NCBI GenBank assembly: GCA_942492205.1
Contig: CALODT010000001.1
Span: forward strand, 930,001 to 994,000
Length of the DNA stretch: 64,000 nucleotides
Origin: UBA1847 sp942492205
GTDB taxonomy: Bacteria > Pseudomonadota > Gammaproteobacteria > Steroidobacterales > Woeseiaceae
Direction: 5' to 3'
The notes beneath the pieces are model-generated. The model was given only the letters and a program-made list of their open reading frames with translations. It had not been told where the DNA came from and made no database searches. This document shows positions 61,573-64,000 of the stretch, in pieces (position 1 is the first letter of the stretch; each line of letters begins with the position of its first letter). The translations under genes and the position numbers were made by a program.

Positions 61573-63714
61573 TCAGAAGAAGGACTGGTATCCGACGTTG
61601 ATGAAATACGATTCACGATCGAGGTTCAGGTCAACGATGTCTGAATCGCGCTGCACGTATTGCTTTCCGGCCTCGACTTCGATGCGGAACTTCTGACTGC
61701 GCCGGTACTGCAGCCGAATACCCGGAGTGTACAGCCACTCGTCATTCGGGTCCGCTGTACGCTGGCGCCGATCTATCCGCAGCCTGGGATTTATTCGCCA
61801 CGTACGGCTGATCGGGTAACGGCTATCGAATGTCAGTGAGACGACCTTGGCCGTGCTCGAGTCCGACATGCGCGTACTGACGATAGTCACATCGCCTTCC
61901 TTGAGCAGGCTGCTGGCAACCAGGCTGCCGGAGTAGTAGTTGTAGGTGGACTCCTCTGTCGCAAGGACACCGCCTGAAGCCGGCGTTGCATCCATCGTGG
62001 ACTGGCTTGCATCAACGTTAAGCTGCAGCTTCGGGCTCAACGGGTACGAGACGCCGACGGTGTAGGTTGTCGATTGCGCGGTGCGGTCACGTCCGAGCTG
62101 GCGCAATTCGTCCTCGCTGTAGATGACTGCCAGCTCCTCAAACGACGCCACCGGCTGCCCGATCATGGCATTACTGGCGCTCAGGAAAGGGCTGCCACGT
62201 CGATCGATGAGGCCATGCAGCGACAGCTTCGACTCGAAGCGCCAGCTGCCCTGAAGAAAGGCACTGGCAAGCTCGCCGTAACCGAGGTCGTAATCGATCA
62301 TGCCCCAGAGACTCTGCCTGGACCCGAAGTAGCGGAATTCCCCGCCAACTGCCTGCCTGTCTTCAATACCTGCCACATCCTGGGCAATGTAGAAAAGACC
62401 CAGATCCAGGTTTTCCAGAATCGGACCGTAGTTAACACTTGCGCCATAAAAAGACCTGGAGGAATCGATGCCGTCCGACGAAGAGTAGGCCGGTTTGCCG
62501 ATCACCGTGTTCAGCAGAATGCGGTCACTGATTTCGTAGCCCAGGTTCAGACCATCAAATCGTCCAAGTACACCGCCAGAGTTTCGTGATTGCCGACCGA
62601 AGCGGCCGCGAAGTCCGGTCTTGACGTCGGCCAGATCGGCATACGCGTAGGAGACTCTTGTAGCGTTTCCGGATGTCGCATTGTCGTCCAGAAAGTCACT
62701 GCGGTAGCCGAGCGAAACGCGACTACTGAAGTCGAATCGCTCGCCGCGCCGGCGCGCGTCGAAATTCACGTCTGAATACAAGGCGGACTGGCTGACGATC
62801 TCATCCTGATCATTCTGCTGGTTCGCGTCGCGACGGTAGTACTGCGAAAAGTAGGTTTGAAGGCGCCAGTCACTTTGCCTTGAAGCCTGTCTCCCGCCTG
62901 CGACGGCTGGTGAATTGCCTGTTGCGCCCGGCGAACTTGTGGCGAGCAATGCCGCAAGTCGCTGACTGACCCTGGGCGCTCCTTCACCATCCGGGTACAA
63001 CGACAGGTAACGCTGATACTCCGCTTTCGCGTGCGCGAGCTGTCCATTCTTCTCTCTGGCCAGGGCCAGGTATTCCTGGGCTTCTGCAAGACGGTCGTGA
63101 TTGGGCTGCTGCAGCACCTTGGTATAGATCTGCACGGCTCTCGATATTTCACCGGCTGCCATGGACTTGCGCGCGTCCTCCAGCAATGAATCGACTTTCG
63201 AAGGCGTTGCAATGGCATCCGTTGAACCATCCAGCTGTCCCAGGTCAGCGATCTGCTCAGCGGCAGCAATCTCCGTCAATTCGGTTTTTGAGTGGATCTC
63301 GCCTACCCAGGCGCCGGGAAACCTGCCCTCGAGGTCTGCCAGGGCCGCCGCCGCAGCCGCCCCGTTCGGAAAATCGCCAAGCACGAGCCTGAACCAGGTC
63401 TCGCCATTTACGACAGCCGCGGAGTGATAAAGAGTGCGGTCGGTCGCCCTGTCCAGCCCGCTAGCGTCCGCGATCGTAGGCAGCCGTTTGAATGACGCGA
63501 GATTGATGACGTAGGTTGACGCAGACAGAGCAGGGCGAGCTACCTGCCTGTGCTGAACCGTCTTTGCGCTTTGGCCTGACGGTGAATCCAGTGCCGTTTC
63601 AGATCGCGCGGAAACCAAAACCTTGAGTGAAAAGGAGATACCGGAGGCGTCGACATCGAATGTGACGGGCTCGCTGAAATTCAGTGTCAGCATTGGCCGG
63701 CGGCGAGTCGCCAT
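61573..63714 (-). CDS. SPOR-like, TPR and beta-barrel protein (main part of a frameshifted gene)
   Basis: A 713-residue frame. After a short lead it holds a SPOR-like region (about 70-150, TWFRLVLGDFPNGAAAAAAL and AWVGEIHSKTELTEIA). TPR-like helices follow (AVQIYTKVLQQPNHDRLAEA, then EYLALAREKNGQLAHAKAEY), and then a beta-barrel (FGRQSRNSGGVLGRFDGLNL) ending in YFINVGYQSFF. A dipartite exporter or assembly factor is possible. The frame is open upstream of its Met as QNREAAFVPQDPTTRLVDLE, which continues the N-terminal piece encoded at 63719-64000. The true start is therefore in that other frame. Confidence 0.8.
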   Translation of the reverse strand: MATRRRPMLTLNFSEPVTFDVDASGISFSLKVLVSARSETALDSPSGQSAKTVQHRQVARPALSASTYVINLASFKRLPTIADASGLDRATDRTLYHSAAVVNGETWFRLVLGDFPNGAAAAAALADLEGRFPGAWVGEIHSKTELTEIAAAEQIADLGQLDGSTDAIATPSKVDSLLEDARKSMAAGEISRAVQIYTKVLQQPNHDRLAEAQEYLALAREKNGQLAHAKAEYQRYLSLYPDGEGAPRVSQRLAALLATSSPGATGNSPAVAGGRQASRQSDWRLQTYFSQYYRRDANQQNDQDEIVSQSALYSDVNFDARRRGERFDFSSRVSLGYRSDFLDDNATSGNATRVSYAYADLADVKTGLRGRFGRQSRNSGGVLGRFDGLNLGYEISDRILLNTVIGKPAYSSSDGIDSSRSFYGASVNYGPILENLDLGLFYIAQDVAGIEDRQAVGGEFRYFGSRQSLWGMIDYDLGYGELASAFLQGSWRFESKLSLHGLIDRRGSPFLSASNAMIGQPVASFEELAVIYSEDELRQLGRDRTAQSTTYTVGVSYPLSPKLQLNVDASQSTMDATPASGGVLATEESTYNYYSGSLVASSLLKEGDVTIVSTRMSDSSTAKVVSLTFDSRYPISRTWRINPRLRIDRRQRTADPNDEWLYTPGIRLQYRRSQKFRIEVEAGKQYVQRDSDIVDLNLDRESYFINVGYQSFF

Positions 63715-63718
63715 CGTT

Positions 63719-64000
63719 TCAAGGTCTACGAGACGCGTTGTCGGATCCTGCGGGACGAAGGCGGCTTCGCGATTCTGCTACGACGGGTGACACGCCGTTG
63801 CAGATTCCGGTTGGCTCCAGGAATATACGCAGCCGATCGCCGCCACCTTGCGGTTCGTGACGCAGGTATTCCGTCTTGCAGTTAAAACGAACCTCGATCT
63901 CGGTTGTGGAATCGGCCGCGCTTATTCTCGAGCTTTCAATGAAGCCCGGACCCGCCAATGCTGCGGTCGTCATACCGATAAACAAGACACTCGCCAAGCA
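63719..64000 (-). CDS. N-terminal AMIN-like part of the frameshifted TPR/barrel gene, cut by window end
   Basis: This frame runs off the window at 64000. It reads FIGMTTAALAGPGFIESSRI, then an AMIN-like domain (TEIEVRFNCKTEYLRHEPQG, then RLRIFLEPTGICNGVSPVVA). After VVA the frame ends within 17 residues, whereas the neighbouring frame continues with QNREAAFVPQDP. One extra base near 63776-63785 would explain this. Joined, the protein would be over 800 residues: AMIN, SPOR-like, TPR and barrel. The true start is probably beyond the window. Confidence 0.65.
   Translation of the reverse strand, partial: CLASVLFIGMTTAALAGPGFIESSRISAADSTTEIEVRFNCKTEYLRHEPQGGGDRLRIFLEPTGICNGVSPVVAESRSRLRPAGSDNASRRP

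Overview
The window looks like chromosome from a high-GC (about 60% by eye) marine-type gammaproteobacterium. Pointers are polyhydroxyalkanoate (PHA) phasins of the Pseudomonas PhaF/PhaI kind with a PhaD-like regulator, CRP-type operator sites, many GGDEF/EAL proteins, TonB receptors, a multiheme cytochrome and REP-like palindromes. The Woeseiaceae/Steroidobacterales neighbourhood is my guess; no 16S or other marker settles it. No tRNA, rRNA, CRISPR array or intact transposase was seen.

Layout. 1-2.9 kb: tail of an aspartyl protease, an AsmA-like membrane protein and an exported class V aminotransferase. 3-10.3 kb: an orphan ABC binding protein, two gamma-glutamylputrescine-oxidase-like flavoproteins, a TetR regulator with a clear palindromic operator in a divergent promoter, an MFS carrier and MetY. 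10.4-22.7 kb: housekeeping and signalling genes (MscS channel, GST, cNMP-domain protein, KDPG aldolase, GAF with a dead GGDEF, a frameshifted DUF3592 protein, an EF-G-like GTPase, an SDR). 22.7-25.4 kb: an accessory island with a decayed gene, TTAACTCCGTCAC-type repeats, a cyclic-di-GMP-I (GEMM) riboswitch driving an exported thrombospondin-type-3 protein, and a ClpS-like gene enclosed by a perfect 20-bp inverted repeat. 25.4-32 kb: an acetate-type symporter operon (ActP plus DUF4212 subunit), a DcaP-like porin, and the DUF294/CBS plus exonuclease pair that often goes with it. 32-38.6 kb: Omp85-like protein, diguanylate cyclase, membrane alpha/beta hydrolase, octaheme lipoprotein cytochrome. 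39-41.1 kb: PHA granule locus. 41.1-46.7 kb: TauE permease, 5'-nucleotidase lipoprotein, hemolysin III, GGDEF-EAL protein. 46.7-56 kb: the most unusual part. 56-64 kb: DUF5916 protein, copper-type TonB receptor with a DUF2946-like partner, a lipoprotein, and a frameshifted AMIN/SPOR/TPR/beta-barrel protein cut by the window end.

The 46.7-56 kb block holds two tandem secreted subtilases. Each ends in twelve in-register hexads, ten of them [GA]YLWTN, with the same 1+4+5 layout. A periplasmic propeller sensor fused to a diguanylate cyclase, a small membrane protein and a POT-type peptide transporter follow. CRP-like operators sit upstream of both proteases and of the small membrane protein, and REP-like GGGACATTC palindromes flank the first protease. 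I read this as a CRP-controlled protein or peptide utilisation locus using an undescribed C-terminal repeat module.

Cyclic di-GMP is a second theme: two GGDEF proteins with intact I-sites, one GGDEF-EAL protein, one degenerate GGDEF and one c-di-GMP riboswitch. Two genes (near 17.33 kb and 63.78 kb) carry apparent one-base frameshifts, which may be real or sequence errors.
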